From positions 62,001 to 126,000 of the forward strand of contig JADJLZ010000004.1 in assembly GCA_016709875.1 (NCBI GenBank): a DNA stretch of 64,000 nt, written 5' to 3'. Position 1 is the stretch's first letter; every line of letters starts with the position of its first letter. The position numbers and the translations under genes were made by a program. Shown here one piece after another: positions 48,473 through 57,415 of this stretch. The notes under the pieces were generated by a model. It was not told the origin of the DNA. It saw only the letters and a list, made by a program, of their open reading frames with translations, and made no database searches. This DNA comes from Planctomycetota bacterium. GTDB lineage: Bacteria; Planctomycetota; UBA1135; GCA-002686595.

Positions 48473-49714
48473 ATGCACCTCGACACGGGAAACACGGGCT
48501 TCATGCTGCTTTGCTGCAGCCTGGTGATGCTGATGACGCCGGGCCTGGCCTTCTTCTACGGAGGGCTGGTGGGTCGCAAGAACGTGCTGGCGATCATGAT
48601 CCAGAGCTTCGTCTCCATGGGCTGGACGACGATGCTGTGGTGGGCCTGCGGCTTCTCGATGTGCTTCTCGGGCGACGCGAAGAGCGGCAGCGATGTCGCC
48701 GGGATCATCGGCAACCTCGACTGGGCTTTCCTGCGCGGGATCACGCTCGACATGCCCTCGCCGATCAACGACTCGATCCCGATGCTCGTCTTCTGCGCGT
48801 ACCAGATGATGTTCGCGATCATCACGCCGGCCCTGATCACGGGCGCCTTCGCCAATCGCGTGACCTTCAAGGCGTACATGCTGTTCCTGACAGCCTGGCT
48901 GCTGTTCGTGTACTTCCCGTTCGTGCACATGGTCTGGGGCGGTGGGCTGCTCGCGCAGTGGGGCGTGCTCGACTTCGCCGGCGGAATCGTCGTGCACAAC
49001 ATCGCGGGCATCGCCGCGCTCGCGTCGGTGCTGTACGTCGGCCGGCGCAAGATCGCCGACCGCGGGCCGCACAGCATCCCGCTCGTCGCGCTCGGAACGG
49101 GCCTTTTGTGGTTCGGCTGGTACGGCTTCAACGCGGGCTCCGAGTTCCGCGTAGATTCCGTGACGGCGGTGGCGTTCCTCAACACCGATCTCGCGGCCTC
49201 CTTCGCGGCGATCGCGTGGCTGGCGATGGACTGGATGACCACGAAGAAGCCCAAGTTCCTGGGCCTCTTGACGGGTGCAGTCGCCGGCCTCGCCACGATC
49301 ACGCCCGCCGCGGGCTACGTCTCGCCCGCGGGAGCGTGCGGGATCGGGCTCATCGCGGGCTTCGTATGCTTCTACGCCGTCGCCTGGAAGAACCGCATGC
49401 GCCTCGACGACGCGCTCGATGTCTGGGGCGTGCACGGGGTAGGCGGGTTCATCGGCGTCCTCTTGTGCGGTGTCTTCGCGACGAAGGCCTTCAATCCGGC
49501 CGGAGTGGACGGCCTGCTCGAGGGGAATACACACTTCTTCCTCGTGCAGTGCGCGGCGGTGCTGCTCTCCTCGGTCTGGGCCTTCGCCTTCACGCTCGGG
49601 ATGCTCTGGGCGATCGACCAGATCACGCCCGTCAAGGTGGACGAGGCGACCGAGGGCATGGGCCTCGACAGCGGCCTGCACGGGGAGCAGGCCTACCTCG
49701 AAGAAGCGATCTGA
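48473..49714 (+). CDS. amt: Ammonium transporter
   Basis: 413 residues with about eleven membrane segments. It has the Amt hallmarks: FFYGGLVGRKNVL, the signature region VLDFAGGIVVHNIAGIAAL with the first pore His, and VHGVGGFIGVLL with the second. It moves ammonium or ammonia across the inner membrane. A strong GGAGGA precedes the ATG. The usual partner glnK (PII) is not next to it, so post-translational control must come from elsewhere or be absent. Confidence 0.95.
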   Translation: MHLDTGNTGFMLLCCSLVMLMTPGLAFFYGGLVGRKNVLAIMIQSFVSMGWTTMLWWACGFSMCFSGDAKSGSDVAGIIGNLDWAFLRGITLDMPSPINDSIPMLVFCAYQMMFAIITPALITGAFANRVTFKAYMLFLTAWLLFVYFPFVHMVWGGGLLAQWGVLDFAGGIVVHNIAGIAALASVLYVGRRKIADRGPHSIPLVALGTGLLWFGWYGFNAGSEFRVDSVTAVAFLNTDLAASFAAIAWLAMDWMTTKKPKFLGLLTGAVAGLATITPAAGYVSPAGACGIGLIAGFVCFYAVAWKNRMRLDDALDVWGVHGVGGFIGVLLCGVFATKAFNPAGVDGLLEGNTHFFLVQCAAVLLSSVWAFAFTLGMLWAIDQITPVKVDEATEGMGLDSGLHGEQAYLEEAI

Positions 49715-49777
49715 ACGCGTCGGCGGAAATCGCGCAATCTTCTCATCACGCACCCGCCTCGCCCGTTCGGGTTTGGC

Positions 49778-52258
49778 ATGCGATTTCGAGCTGCGCAGCT
49801 CTTGCTCGTCGTGGCAGGCTCCTCGGCTTGCGCTCCGGGTTCGAGCGGACCGACGTTCGGCGCCGAGCTCGGCGGCGACGTACATGACGGAACAGTCGCG
49901 GAGATGGCGCTGCCCGCCGACGCGTCGGTGAACCCAGGGGACGCGCGCGGCTGGATCGCGCAGGGGCGCGTGCGCGCGGCGATCCGGATGTCCGACGGCG
50001 AGCGCATGAACGCGGAGAACGCGTCGTTCAGCACAGCGCTCGGCGTGCCCGAGCCGCTCGTCGCGCTCGAGCTCGACGAGACCGATCAGCGGCTCTACAC
50101 GCTGAGCGCGAACACTCTCTACCGCGAAGATCTCGCTGGACCGTGCCTGGGCCCGGACTGCGCCTCGGCCGAGTGCTCGTCGTCGAATCCTGGAAACCGC
50201 AGCGCCTTTGTGCTCCTGCCCGCGTCGAAGTCGGTGCTCGATCCACCGCTCGCGGCCGAGGAGCAGGTGCTCGACGTGCGGCGCATCCCGCGTCCGACCG
50301 GAAACTCGGGCCCGGAGCGAGTGCTCCTGCTCACCAGCGAGCGCATGCTGATCCTCGCCGGCGATTCCACGGGATTGCACGTTCAAGGCCAGTGCCTCGA
50401 ACTCCACGACCAGCTCCACGGCTCGGGCGCGCAGTACCTCGTGAGTTCCAGCGACGCGCACTTCAACTCGCTCGAGGTCGACCGCTTCGTCTCGGTGCGC
50501 CTGGCGATCGACCACACGGGGCGCACGCTCGCGTACCTCTTCGCGAACGTGGGCAAGTACGGTCACGACGTGCACGGAGCGGCTCCATTGCTGCTGCTCG
50601 GCGACCTCGACGCGGCCGACGATTTCGCGCACCCGACACTGAATGCGGGCGTCTTGCCGGCGACGAGCTACGCCTACTGGAGTCCCTACGATGCGGAGCC
50701 CCCCTTCACGGGCACGGACGTGGACGGCATCCACGCGAACTCGGCCTACGCGCTCGCCGTGCGAGTTGGCGTCGGCGAGACCGAGGTCTACGTCGGCTGC
50801 GGCAGCCAGAAGCAGCTGCGCTGCGTGACAGCCGAGTTCCAGCCCGACGGGATCCGGCCGCGCTCGACGATCACGCTCGCTTCGCTGCAGGATCTCAAAG
50901 TCGTGCTGCTCGGAGCCGATGCGTCGGACAAGCTCTTCGTGCGCGGCACCGGCAGCGTGTTCGTCGTCGACATCTCGACCTCGACGCCGACCTGGGTTCA
51001 GCTCGACAACCAGCCGCTCGAGGGCGAGGTGCTCGGCGACGCGGAGCAGGTGCTGATGGCCTCGGGCAGCGGGACCGCGCGCACGCTCTGGACGCTCGTC
51101 GCGGGGCAGATGAGCTACGACATCCAGGCCTTCGACGTCAGCGTGCACGGCCCGACGCGTTTCCTCGACCTCGATTCCATCTGGCGCTGCGATGGGGGAG
51201 TCGCGCTCGACGCGCAGGACACCTACGTGCTGACCGCGGGCGGCGTGCGCCACTACCTCTGGGACGCCGGGCGCTGGAATCAGGCGGGCTACCAGCCGAC
51301 GCGCGACGACCACCCGGGCGGCGACAGCGACGAGGGCTTCAGCGAACAGCTCGAACTCGGCACGCTCGCGCCGGGCGAAGCGCACCTGCTTGCGCCGGCG
51401 AACACAGCGCACGCGAGCGGACTGTTCGATTGGTCGCTGGACTCCGCGGCCGAGCCGACGCCCGGAACCTTCGTCCCGCTGCGGCCCGACGAGATCTTTC
51501 CGGACTGGCTGGACGGCGACCACGTGTACACCAACGACCTCGCGTTCTTGCAGGCGGGGAGCGAGAGCTACGTCGCGCTGTGCCCCACTCGCGAACCTGC
51601 CCGGCCGTCCGACCCGCGCGAGTCCGCGCTCGTGCTCTACCGCCGCGACGGCGGGAGCTGGACGCAGGTCGCCTCCGACCAGACGGTGATCAGCGCGGGT
51701 TTCGCGAGCGCCATCGCACTCGCCGACCTCGACGGCGGCGACAAGGTCGCGTTCGTCGGGACGGGTGGGGGCCTGCAGTCCTACGCGCTACGCGGACTTG
51801 CGAGCGGGAATCCGACCGTGACGCTCGTCTCGGACGTGCCTGGCGAGGGGACCGACGGCGTCCTGCCGACGGGCTCGCGGCTGATCGTCGCCGACACGCT
51901 CGGCGCGGATCCGCGCTACGTACTCTACGACTGGGACACGGCGACCGGCGTGATCAGTGCGAGCGGGGCGAAGACGATCCCGCGCAGCGAACTCGGCGTG
52001 CCGAGCGGCTACGGCCGGACCTTCCGCCTGCGCTTCGATCCCGGCGCGGGGGCCGACGGGATGCTCTACGACTGCAACGACGGCGGGGTCTACCAGTTGC
52101 GCTACAGCGCGGCGGGCACGGGGAAGCTCGAGTACGTGGCGCGCTGGTCGAGCCTGAGTTCGGGGATCACCCAGGACTGCCGCGTGTACGCTTTCGGCGG
52201 CGTGAAGCGCCTGCTGGTGACCAAGGACGAAGAGTCCTTCGCCTGGCTGCATCCCTGA
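49778..52258 (+). CDS. Large lipoprotein of unknown function
   Basis: 826 residues. The signal ends at AGSSAC, a fair lipobox. The mature protein is rich in beta strands with many Asp/Gly turns and repeated short motifs (LYTLSANTLY, LLLTSERMLILAGDS, TYVLTAGGVRHYLWDAG, LADLDGGDKVAFVGTG). This suggests a beta-propeller or FG-GAP-like fold. Four Cys lie near residues 128-140 and 156 (GPCLGPDCASAEC). No catalytic motif is seen. It is probably an outer-membrane-facing binding protein; function is unknown. purB follows after 56 bp. Confidence 0.65.
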   Translation: MRFRAAQLLLVVAGSSACAPGSSGPTFGAELGGDVHDGTVAEMALPADASVNPGDARGWIAQGRVRAAIRMSDGERMNAENASFSTALGVPEPLVALELDETDQRLYTLSANTLYREDLAGPCLGPDCASAECSSSNPGNRSAFVLLPASKSVLDPPLAAEEQVLDVRRIPRPTGNSGPERVLLLTSERMLILAGDSTGLHVQGQCLELHDQLHGSGAQYLVSSSDAHFNSLEVDRFVSVRLAIDHTGRTLAYLFANVGKYGHDVHGAAPLLLLGDLDAADDFAHPTLNAGVLPATSYAYWSPYDAEPPFTGTDVDGIHANSAYALAVRVGVGETEVYVGCGSQKQLRCVTAEFQPDGIRPRSTITLASLQDLKVVLLGADASDKLFVRGTGSVFVVDISTSTPTWVQLDNQPLEGEVLGDAEQVLMASGSGTARTLWTLVAGQMSYDIQAFDVSVHGPTRFLDLDSIWRCDGGVALDAQDTYVLTAGGVRHYLWDAGRWNQAGYQPTRDDHPGGDSDEGFSEQLELGTLAPGEAHLLAPANTAHASGLFDWSLDSAAEPTPGTFVPLRPDEIFPDWLDGDHVYTNDLAFLQAGSESYVALCPTREPARPSDPRESALVLYRRDGGSWTQVASDQTVISAGFASAIALADLDGGDKVAFVGTGGGLQSYALRGLASGNPTVTLVSDVPGEGTDGVLPTGSRLIVADTLGADPRYVLYDWDTATGVISASGAKTIPRSELGVPSGYGRTFRLRFDPGAGADGMLYDCNDGGVYQLRYSAAGTGKLEYVARWSSLSSGITQDCRVYAFGGVKRLLVTKDEESFAWLHP

Positions 52259-52314
52259 GCTCGGGCCGGCCGGATTCGGGTCGCGGCTCGCGTCCGCGTA
52301 CAATCCTCCGACTC

Positions 52315-53745
52315 ATGGAGATCGACAACTACCAGAGCCCGCTCTCCTCGCGCTACGCGAGCGAGGCGATGCGCTTCAATTTCTCGGACAAGCGCCGTTT
52401 CACGACCTGGCGCCGCCTGTGGATCGCGCTCGCCGAATGCGAGCAGGAGCTCGGCCTGCCGATCTCCGCCGAGCAGATCGCGCAGATGAAGTCCACGCTC
52501 GAGGACCTCGACCTCGAGGCGGCCGCGCGCTACGAGCGCGAGCTGCGCCACGACGTGATGGCGCACATCCACGCCTGGGGCGAGAAGTGCCCCAAGGCAC
52601 GGCCGATCATCCACCTCGGCGCGACCTCGTGCTACGTGACCGACAACGCCGACCTGATCGCGATGCGCGAGGGACTGCGGCTCGTGCGCGCGCAACTCGT
52701 CAGCCTGCTCGACGTGCTGGCGAAGTTCGCGCGCGAGCAGCGCTCGCTGCCGACGCTGGGTTTCACGCACTTCCAGGCCGCGCAGGCGACGACTGTCGGC
52801 AAGCGCGCGACGCTCTGGCTGCAGGATTTCCTGCACGATCTGGAGGACCTCGAGCACGCCGAGCACACGCTGCGCTTCCGCGGCGTGAAGGGCACGACCG
52901 GCACGCAAGCCTCCTTCCTCGAGCTCTTCGAGGGCGACCACGCGAAGGTCCGCGAGCTCGACCGGCGCGTCACCGCGCGCATGGGCTTCGAGCGCACCTT
53001 CGGCGTCACCGGCCAGACCTACCCGCGCCAGAGCGACTTCCGCGTCGCGCAGGTGCTGAGCTCGATCGCGCAGTCCGCGCACAAGTTCGCCACCGACCTG
53101 CGCCTGCTCGCGCACCGCAAGGAACTCGAGGAACCCTTCGAGAAGCAGCAGATCGGCTCCTCGGCGATGCCCTGGAAGCGCAACCCGATGCGTTCGGAGC
53201 GCATCTGCTCATTGGCGCGCTTCGTGATCGAGGCGCTGGGCAACACGGCGCACACCGCCGCGAACCAGTGGCTCGAGCGCACGCTCGACGACTCGGCCAA
53301 CCGCCGCATCGTGATCGCGGAGATGTTCCTGGCCACCGACGCGGTGCTCAACCTGTGCCTCAACGTCGCGGCCGGGATCGTGGTCAACCCGCACGTGATC
53401 CGGCGCAACCTCGACGAGGAGCTGCCCTTCCTCGCCTCCGAGCAGCTGATGATGGAGGCGGTGAAGAGCGGCGCGGACCGCCAGGACGTGCACGAGACCA
53501 TCCGCACGAAGAGCCACGAGGCCGCGCGCGCGATCAAGGACGGCAAGCCCAACCCCTTCCGCGCGCTGGTCGCCGCCGACCCGGTCCTCGGCCGCCTCGC
53601 AGGTCGCCTCGACAGCCTGCTGGACGCCTCGCGCTACGTCGGGCGCGCCCCCGAACAGGTCCTGGAGTTCCTGGCCGAGGAGGTAGAACCGGTCTTGGCA
53701 CGCCACGCAGCGCTCGTGGGAGCCCGGGGCGAGGTCCGGGTCTAG
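52315..53745 (+). CDS. purB: Adenylosuccinate lyase
   Basis: 476 residues from the ATG at 52315. The fumarase/aspartase-superfamily signature GSSAMPWKRNP is intact. HLGATSCYVTDN, GFTHFQAAQ and GVKGTTGTQASFLELF belong to the adenylosuccinate lyase branch. The enzyme releases fumarate at two steps of purine synthesis (SAICAR to AICAR, adenylosuccinate to AMP). The length fits the long (eukaryote-like) ADSL subgroup. No other purine gene is adjacent. Confidence 0.93.
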   Translation: MEIDNYQSPLSSRYASEAMRFNFSDKRRFTTWRRLWIALAECEQELGLPISAEQIAQMKSTLEDLDLEAAARYERELRHDVMAHIHAWGEKCPKARPIIHLGATSCYVTDNADLIAMREGLRLVRAQLVSLLDVLAKFAREQRSLPTLGFTHFQAAQATTVGKRATLWLQDFLHDLEDLEHAEHTLRFRGVKGTTGTQASFLELFEGDHAKVRELDRRVTARMGFERTFGVTGQTYPRQSDFRVAQVLSSIAQSAHKFATDLRLLAHRKELEEPFEKQQIGSSAMPWKRNPMRSERICSLARFVIEALGNTAHTAANQWLERTLDDSANRRIVIAEMFLATDAVLNLCLNVAAGIVVNPHVIRRNLDEELPFLASEQLMMEAVKSGADRQDVHETIRTKSHEAARAIKDGKPNPFRALVAADPVLGRLAGRLDSLLDASRYVGRAPEQVLEFLAEEVEPVLARHAALVGARGEVRV

Positions 53746-54000
53746 CTTCGGCCTCAACTTGCATCCTAGGTTTGCGAATTTGTAGGATAGGCCCTGATCG
53801 ATGCCCTGGCAGGGGCTGATCCGGTCTTCACGAAGCGTGCGCACAGTGCGCTTCGCGAAGAGGCGGGAACGTTCGCGGCGCCGCGCACGTCTCCTGGTCC
53901 GGATTTCTCCGGTGGGCGCAATGTAACGATCGGACTACGAAGCACCCGATAGACGTGGTTCCACTCCCGTACCCATCCGGCCCCCTACCTGTCTTGTGCC
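53746..54000. promoter_or_regulatory. Intergenic region with inverted repeat
   Basis: Between purB and the isomerase-like gene. It holds an inverted repeat with 12-bp arms (53826..53837 CTTCACGAAGCG and 53849..53860 CGCTTCGCGAAG, one mismatch) and an 11-nt spacer. Its distance from the purB stop (about 80 bp) and its lack of a T-tract make an operator or a transcript-end hairpin equally possible. The flanks are relatively A/T-rich (AATTTGTAGGATAGG at ~53776). Confidence 0.4.
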
Positions 54001-54924
54001 GTGCTGACGCAACCCGGCATCCCGAACCACTACTCGCTCTCGACGAGCTGCTACGGCTCGCGACTGCGCACCATCGAGGACCAGGCCTTCGCCTCGGTCG
54101 CGATGGGCTTCCGTCGCATCGAGCTCGGCATCCTCGACGCCCCCGTCAAGCTCAACGGCTTCGAGGACTCGCGCCGTGAGACCGGCATCACGGTCACCTC
54201 GGTGATCGCCGGCTGCCTGGACCCGCGCTCGGAGACGATGTCCGGCTCCAAGCTCGGCAGCCTGAACGAGAACAACCGCGAGTGCGCACTCAACTCGCTG
54301 CGTCGCCACGTCAAGCTGGCGCAGCGCTACGGCTGCCAGGTCGTGATCGTGCGCGGCTGCGAACTCGAGGACAAGGCCCTGCGCGAGGAGGCCGAGAAGC
54401 TCCAATCGAAGCTCGCCAAGAACCCGACCGATGAAGTGCTGCGCGAGAGCGCGCGCGACCTCGTGCGCCGCGTACACAAGAAGAGCCACCGCCAACTCGA
54501 GCACCTGTGCCGCTCGATCTTCGGCCTCCTGACCGAGTTCCCCGAGACCAAGATCGCCGTCGAAGGCGGCTCCAGCCTCGTCGAACTACTCAACTACGAA
54601 GCAGTCGGCAACGTACTCTCCGACCTCTCCAAGCACGGCCTGGGCTACTGGCACGACACAGGCCACCTGCAACTGCGCGAGCGCGTCGGCCTCGAAGCCC
54701 AGGGCCGCTGGCTCGACACCTTCGCCAACCGCATGCTCGGCGTGCACCTCGCCGACGCCGCCGAAGGCAACGCCGAGATGCCTCCCGGCTCCGGCGAAGT
54801 CGACTTCAAGCTCGTGAAGGACTTCCTCCCGGCCAACGCCGAACGAGTGGTGGAGATCAACCCGCGCCACGGGCGGGCGGAGATCCTGGCGGCGGTGCAG
54901 TTCCTCGCCGACAAGGGCTTCTAG
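54001..54924 (+). CDS. Xylose isomerase-like TIM-barrel protein (sugar phosphate isomerase/epimerase family)
   Basis: 307 residues from a GTG at 54001. The AP-endonuclease-2/xylose isomerase-like barrel is suggested by MGFRRIELGILD, QVVIVRGCELED, KIAVEGGSSLVELL, GYWHDTGHLQLRERVG and GVHLADAAEG, with Glu, Asp and His residues at the positions that usually bind metal. It probably isomerises or epimerises a sugar or inositol derivative; the substrate is unknown. Its TAG stop (54922..54924) ends in the CTAG that forms the left boundary of the IS element, so the gene remains intact. Confidence 0.82.
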   Translation: MLTQPGIPNHYSLSTSCYGSRLRTIEDQAFASVAMGFRRIELGILDAPVKLNGFEDSRRETGITVTSVIAGCLDPRSETMSGSKLGSLNENNRECALNSLRRHVKLAQRYGCQVVIVRGCELEDKALREEAEKLQSKLAKNPTDEVLRESARDLVRRVHKKSHRQLEHLCRSIFGLLTEFPETKIAVEGGSSLVELLNYEAVGNVLSDLSKHGLGYWHDTGHLQLRERVGLEAQGRWLDTFANRMLGVHLADAAEGNAEMPPGSGEVDFKLVKDFLPANAERVVEINPRHGRAEILAAVQFLADKGF

Positions 54925-54947
54925 GACTCTGCCGCCCTTCGCTGTGC
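54924..54947 (+). repeat. IS left terminal inverted repeat (24 bp)
   Basis: Perfect inverted match to 56051..56074. It begins GGACTCTGCC and its first base doubles as the last base of the upstream gene's TAG. Confidence 0.95.
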
Positions 54948-54968
54948 AGAAAATCGGTCCGGCGCGCG

Positions 54969-54992
54969 CAACCTTGGCCTGATCCGAGCGTC
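54969..54992 (+). promoter_or_regulatory. Putative ECF sigma promoter of the transposase (CAAC-N16-CGTC)
   Basis: CAAC (54969..54972) and CGTC (54989..54992) are spaced 16 bp apart inside the IS, 47 bp before the transposase ATG. The same arrangement and flanking bases occur at 35573..35596. Confidence 0.5.
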
Positions 54993-55039
54993 TTCCGTGT
55001 GGACGCGCCTCTCCCGGGCGCGCCAAGGAGGATCGCCCG

Positions 55040-56080
55040 ATGGAATTTCGCCCAGATCACTGCCCCTGCGAAGAACCCAAATGTGCCGGCTCCGCCGGCT
55101 TCCAGTACCAACGCCGCGGCCACTACACGCGCGCCTGCGACGGCCGTCGCGTGCAGCGCTTCCAGTGCAAGGCCTGCAAGCGCACGTTCTCGACGCAGAC
55201 GTTTCGCGTCGACTACGGCCTGAAACGCGTCTCACTCGACGTGAAGATCTTCCTCGCGCTGATCTCGAAGGTGACGCAGCGCCAGATCGCGAAGACCCAC
55301 CACTGCACGCTGCGCACGGTCGCGCGGCGGCTGGATCTCTTCGGCAAGCAAGGCCGCGGCTTCCACGAGTGGCGTATGCGCATGCGCGGGATCGCGACGC
55401 CCTGGGAGGGGCAGTTCCAGCTCGACGAGCTCGAGACCTTCGAGCACAACCGCCGCTTGAAACCGGTCACCGTGCCGGTGCTCGTGCACAAGCCGAGCTA
55501 CTGCATCCTGCACGCGGAGGTGGGCACGCTTCCAGCGCGGAAACCGCTCTCGAAGGCGAACCTGGCGAAGCTCGCGCGCTACGAGAAGCTCGAGGGCGAC
55601 GTCAAGCGCAAGAGCGAGTCACGCGAGAAGATGACGCGCTGCTTTGAAGTTCTCGCGCGCGTCTGCGATCCGAAGGCGAAGGTCTCTGTCGGCACCGACG
55701 AGAAGCACACCTACGCCGTCGCGCTGAAGCGCCTCTTCGGCGCGCGGCTCGTGCACCAGAAGACGCACTCGAGCGTGCCGCGCAGCTACAAGAACCCGCT
55801 CTTCCCGATCAACCACACCTTCGCGATGCTGCGCGACAACTTGAGCCGGCTCGTGCGGCGCAACTGGGGCGCATCGAAGAAGCGCGAGAAGCTCGAGAGC
55901 CACCTGTGGATCTATCTGGCCTGGCGCAACTACGTGCGGCCGATCACCAATCGCAATCACACGCAGACCGCGGCGATGGTCGCGGGGCTTTGCCCGCGCA
56001 TGCTCGAGGTGACCGACCTGCTCGCGGTCAGGATGTTCGATTCCAAGCGCGCACAGCGAAGGGCGGCAGAGTCCCCCTAG
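55040..56080 (+). CDS. DDE transposase with N-terminal zinc ribbon (IS1/IS1595-like)
   Basis: 346 residues. The N-terminal zinc ribbon uses CPCEEPKC and FQCKACKRTFS. A helix-turn-helix-like part follows (LISKVTQRQIAKTHHCTLRTVARRL). Candidate catalytic residues are Asp in FQLDELETF, Asp in VGTDEKHTY and Glu in REKLESHLWIYLAWRNYV, the DDE spacing of IS1- and IS1595-type enzymes. The ATG has AAGGAGG 10 bp upstream. The coding sequence runs through the right inverted repeat and uses a TAG stop (56078..56080) in the flanking CTAG, outside the element. Exact IS family not determined. Confidence 0.87.
   Translation: MEFRPDHCPCEEPKCAGSAGFQYQRRGHYTRACDGRRVQRFQCKACKRTFSTQTFRVDYGLKRVSLDVKIFLALISKVTQRQIAKTHHCTLRTVARRLDLFGKQGRGFHEWRMRMRGIATPWEGQFQLDELETFEHNRRLKPVTVPVLVHKPSYCILHAEVGTLPARKPLSKANLAKLARYEKLEGDVKRKSESREKMTRCFEVLARVCDPKAKVSVGTDEKHTYAVALKRLFGARLVHQKTHSSVPRSYKNPLFPINHTFAMLRDNLSRLVRRNWGASKKREKLESHLWIYLAWRNYVRPITNRNHTQTAAMVAGLCPRMLEVTDLLAVRMFDSKRAQRRAAESP
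56051..56074 (-). repeat. IS right terminal inverted repeat (24 bp)
   Basis: Perfect reverse complement of 54924..54947. It is translated as the transposase C-terminus. Confidence 0.95.
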
Positions 56081-57333
56081 CGCCTGCGCGCGTACCCGCC
56101 TGAGCGGATCCACGCCAACCACTCCGCCTCGATCTCCGCACCCTTCCGATCGAGCGCCTCGTACAACTGCGGCGGCGCGCCCTTGCCGCGGTAGGTTTCG
56201 CGCAGGAAGTCGAGGAAGCGCAGCCGGTACTTCTCGCCCGCTGCGCCGAGCATGAAATCCACCAGGGTGAACGCCTCCGCGTAGTGTTCCTGGCCGAGTT
56301 CGCTCTCGTCGTAGTCGAGCGGCGCCGTGTTCAAGAGTCGCGTGACCTTCACCGGCTCGCGCATGTCGTGTTCGAGCACTCTGCGGTACATCGCCGTGAA
56401 GGGGGCCGGCTCCCAGCGTGCGCGGCCGAGTTCGCCGTGCAGGTTCCAGCCGACCCAGGTCGAGAGTCCGGCCTCGATCCAGGGCGGGATGACGCCGTCG
56501 ATCACGCGCTGGCGTGAGCCGCTGTTGCAGAGCAGCGCGCGCGTTCCGTCCATGAGCATGCGCGCGCGGTCGACGCCCTTCTCGCCGTCGATGTAGATCA
56601 CGTTGCCGCGTGGGTCGAACCAAGAGACGGCGTTCTTCGTGGGCGCGCTGAAATTGCGCTTGCGCGACTGCAGCTCGACCCCGATGCGCTCGACCACCTC
56701 GTAGGAGTGCAGCTCGCGTCCGAACTTCTGGAAGAAGGCTCGGTAGAGGCACTCGAGGTCGAGCAGCACATCGATCCCGAGCGCGAAGTCGCCGTCGGTC
56801 GCGAGCACGAAATGCGTGCTCTCGAGTCTCCAGGCGTTCTTCATCTCGCGCGGCTCGAGCCAAGTCGAGAGCGGCACCCAGCGCTCGCCGTCCCGCAGAC
56901 CCCACACGCCGTCGCGCAGTTCGTGGCCGAGCGCCTTGTGGTACTCCTCGCTCGAGGGGTGGGCGAGCACCAGCTTCCAGCGCAGCAGCAGCTCCTCGAA
57001 GGCGAGCTCGCAGCGTTCGCAGCGGTTCGCCAGGTCGCGCAAGGCCTCCTCGTCGTCCGGCTTGCTCGAGAGCCACGTATCGATGAACTCGGCCAGGTTC
57101 GCGGCCAGCGCGTCGACCTTCGAGACTTCCTTCATCGGATAGCTCGTGTCGCGCGTGCCCACGCGCAGCACGAGCTCGGCGGCGTCCTGGTACACGACCA
57201 CGCCCGCGAGCTTCGTGCCGTTGACGAGCACCACGCTGTCGGGCCTGCGCTTGCCCTCGCCCGCGAATCCGAGCACGAACAGCGCCAGCAGCCAGGGGAA
57301 GGGGAGGCCCACGCGCGAAGCATAGCGATGCAA
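56077..57333 (-). CDS. Exported gluzincin-like (DUF1570-like) protein
   Basis: 418 residues with a signal segment (PWLLALFVLGFAGEG). Residues ~35-110 resemble the SH3-like opening seen in such proteins (VVLVNGTKLAGVVVYQDAAELVLRVG). EEYHKALGHELRDGVWGL matches the AHKALGH motif of the CAP-domain paralogs. The gluzincin-like part has THFVLATDGDFAL, VIPPWIEAGLSTWVGW and the tail IEAEWLAWIRS. The HExxH zinc motif is not visible, so it is probably not an active peptidase. The TAG stop lies in the CTAG at the right edge of the IS element. Confidence 0.7.
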   Translation of the reverse strand: MHRYASRVGLPFPWLLALFVLGFAGEGKRRPDSVVLVNGTKLAGVVVYQDAAELVLRVGTRDTSYPMKEVSKVDALAANLAEFIDTWLSSKPDDEEALRDLANRCERCELAFEELLLRWKLVLAHPSSEEYHKALGHELRDGVWGLRDGERWVPLSTWLEPREMKNAWRLESTHFVLATDGDFALGIDVLLDLECLYRAFFQKFGRELHSYEVVERIGVELQSRKRNFSAPTKNAVSWFDPRGNVIYIDGEKGVDRARMLMDGTRALLCNSGSRQRVIDGVIPPWIEAGLSTWVGWNLHGELGRARWEPAPFTAMYRRVLEHDMREPVKVTRLLNTAPLDYDESELGQEHYAEAFTLVDFMLGAAGEKYRLRFLDFLRETYRGKGAPPQLYEALDRKGAEIEAEWLAWIRSGGYARRR

Positions 57334-57415
57334 CCCGCCCGGGTTTCGCGCTAGGGCCCGCGCTCCCCTCGGGCCCTGCCGCGGCCCTCCCGACCGCTCG
57401 CGCTAGGATGCGCGC

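Larger units (their letters stand above)
54924..56074 (+). mobile_element. Insertion sequence with 24-bp perfect terminal inverted repeats
   Basis: The element (about 1.15 kb) is bounded by perfect 24-bp inverted repeats and carries one transposase gene. CTAG stands at both outer edges (54921..54924 and 56077..56080), with an extra CCC inside the right edge, so a 4-bp target duplication is plausible but not exact. It lies between two convergent genes whose TAG stops fall in these CTAG copies. The perfect repeats and intact transposase suggest a recent insertion. Confidence 0.9.
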
